Shown here piece after piece: positions 53,311 through 54,089 of a DNA stretch of 54,089 bases. This DNA is from an uncultured Lachnospiraceae bacterium (GTDB lineage Bacteria; Bacillota; Clostridia; Lachnospirales; Lachnospiraceae), in NCBI GenBank assembly GCA_910585075.1, contig CAJUED010000020.1, forward strand, positions 1 through 54,089. The letters are read 5' to 3'. The position numbers and the translations under genes were made by a program. The notes below the pieces were generated by a model. That model was not told the origin of the DNA. It was given only the letters and a program-made list of their open reading frames with translations, and made no database searches. How positions within the stretch are numbered: position 1 is the stretch's first letter; every line of letters starts with the position of its first letter.

Positions 53311-54089
53311 ATGTCTTTTATAAATATCAATATACCGCCTTTTCCCTGGTTCTCCCACTCCGGTAATGCTATTTACCGGCCCGGCGACAAACATAATATT
53401 CGAAAGGGACTTGTCTTTTATGATTTGATTATGGTAGAGACAGGCACGCTCTATATGTTCATAGATGATAAAGAATTTGTAGTCTCAAGGAATGATATTT
53501 TAATTATACCGCCCTATTCCCGCCATGGCGGCAGCCGGATTTGCACGGAAAAAACGATTTTCCACTGGCTGCATTTTAATTCGGAGGAATCCTTTGAAAT
53601 TTCTGAGATTTCCCATCGCTCTCCCTGGGAACCTAACACCAATTTCAAAGACAAAAAATACACTCTGTCCTTCCTTCAACAACAGAGGCTTCCCGACGCA
53701 ATTGCCCAAAATGTGCTTGCAATCATGAAGCATCTTGAGCGAAGCTCCATCAACTTTTTTACGGACTCACGCACCAAACTCGACTCTGAGAACAATCTTT
53801 TTCATCAGCAGGAATATCTTATGCGGCTTTTCAATATTCTCACTGTCTCCCTGGATGTTGCAGCTAACAATAGCATTGCTTATTCTGCCATGCAGTATTT
53901 TAATGCCCATTATTCGGAGCGGGTCACATTAGATGAGCTGGCTAAGCTTTTGAACTGCCACCCTTCCCATTTGATTCGATGTGTGAAGAAGCAATATGGC
54001 ATTACGCCAAACCAGATGCTAAACAAAATTCGTTTGGAAAAATCCTGTGAACTTTTAAGGAATCCCGCTCTTTCTATTACAACGGTGGC
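53311..54089 (+). CDS. AraC family transcriptional regulator, truncated by the window edge
   Basis: At least 259 codons, open to the last base. The N-terminal part (about 10-95) is a cupin-like ligand-binding domain (FYDLIMVETGTLYMFIDDKEF, IIPPYSRHGG). The C-terminal part (from about 195) is the AraC DNA-binding domain with two helix-turn-helix motifs: YFNAHYSERVTLDELAKLL with the recognition helix PSHLIRCVKKQYGITPNQML, then RLEKSCELLRNPALSITTV, where the window ends. GGAGG lies six bases before the ATG. It is divergent from the importer and probably activates it in response to arabinosides. Confidence 0.92.
   Translation, partial: MSFININIPPFPWFSHSGNAIYRPGDKHNIRKGLVFYDLIMVETGTLYMFIDDKEFVVSRNDILIIPPYSRHGGSRICTEKTIFHWLHFNSEESFEISEISHRSPWEPNTNFKDKKYTLSFLQQQRLPDAIAQNVLAIMKHLERSSINFFTDSRTKLDSENNLFHQQEYLMRLFNILTVSLDVAANNSIAYSAMQYFNAHYSERVTLDELAKLLNCHPSHLIRCVKKQYGITPNQMLNKIRLEKSCELLRNPALSITTV

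Overview
The window looks like a chromosomal segment of a gut-type Clostridia, most likely a Lachnospiraceae. Evidence: the Firmicutes gene order secG-rnr-smpB-ssrA, strong AGGAGG-type ribosome binding sites throughout, low-to-middling GC, many glycosidases with sugar ABC importers, and DUF6020/GT-C membrane proteins. The species cannot be named from sequence alone. Both window edges cut through the locus: tmRNA lies at the left edge, and an AraC-type regulator is truncated at the right edge.

Layout. 1-7.0 kb (minus strand): tmRNA, smpB, rnr, secG, a secreted GH25 lysozyme with cell-wall-binding repeats, and enolase. A small MITE-like insertion (3697-3860, with 9-bp target duplications) sits against the lysozyme stop codon. 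7.0-10.1 kb: two GT-C membrane glycosyltransferases (a PMT-type protein mannosyltransferase and a GT87/PIG-M-like protein). 10.4-14.2 kb: a YtrA-like GntR regulator / ABC ATPase / ABC permease operon with a recognisable promoter and an AGTGTA-N13-TACACT operator. 14.3-15.8 kb: gpmI. 16.1-20.9 kb: a GH4 6-phospho-glycosidase with a broken ASKHA/ROK kinase remnant, a divergent RpiR regulator, and an intracellular GH79 (heparanase/glucuronidase-like) enzyme. 21.1-25.8 kb: a GT39-PIG-V fusion and a DUF6020 protein, translationally coupled, with a suspicious poly-T at the start. 25.9-27.6 kb: a two-gene ATPase + PD-(D/E)xK nuclease module. 27.7-33.1 kb: a CDF metal transporter, then a heterodimeric ABC multidrug exporter preceded by a 41-codon leader peptide and an intrinsic terminator (BmrBCD-like attenuation). 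33.1-38.5 kb: a TPR membrane protein, a DEAD-box helicase, a DPM1/GtrB-type GT2, 36-bp tandem repeats and a NYN-LOTUS protein.

38.7-45.8 kb is an AT-rich island and the most interesting part. It encodes a 5-methylcytosine methyltransferase, a small zinc-ribbon protein on the opposite strand, and a translationally coupled trio: a 1032-aa protein with two GHKL ATPase domains (MORC/MutL-like N-terminus, histidine-kinase C-terminus), a 628-aa receiver-domain protein with intact phosphoacceptor residues, and a Vsr nuclease. It reads as a restriction/defence system wired through a two-component phosphorelay. Strong inverted repeats lie at both ends.

45.9-54.1 kb is a plant beta-L-arabinoside utilisation locus: two GH127/DUF1680 arabinofuranosidases, a MalG/MalF permease pair, a lipoprotein sugar binder and a divergent AraC regulator. 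Four loci (7.1, 8.9, 21.1 and 36.2 kb) together could supply polyprenyl-phosphate-sugar and membrane mannosyltransferases for protein or cell-surface glycosylation.
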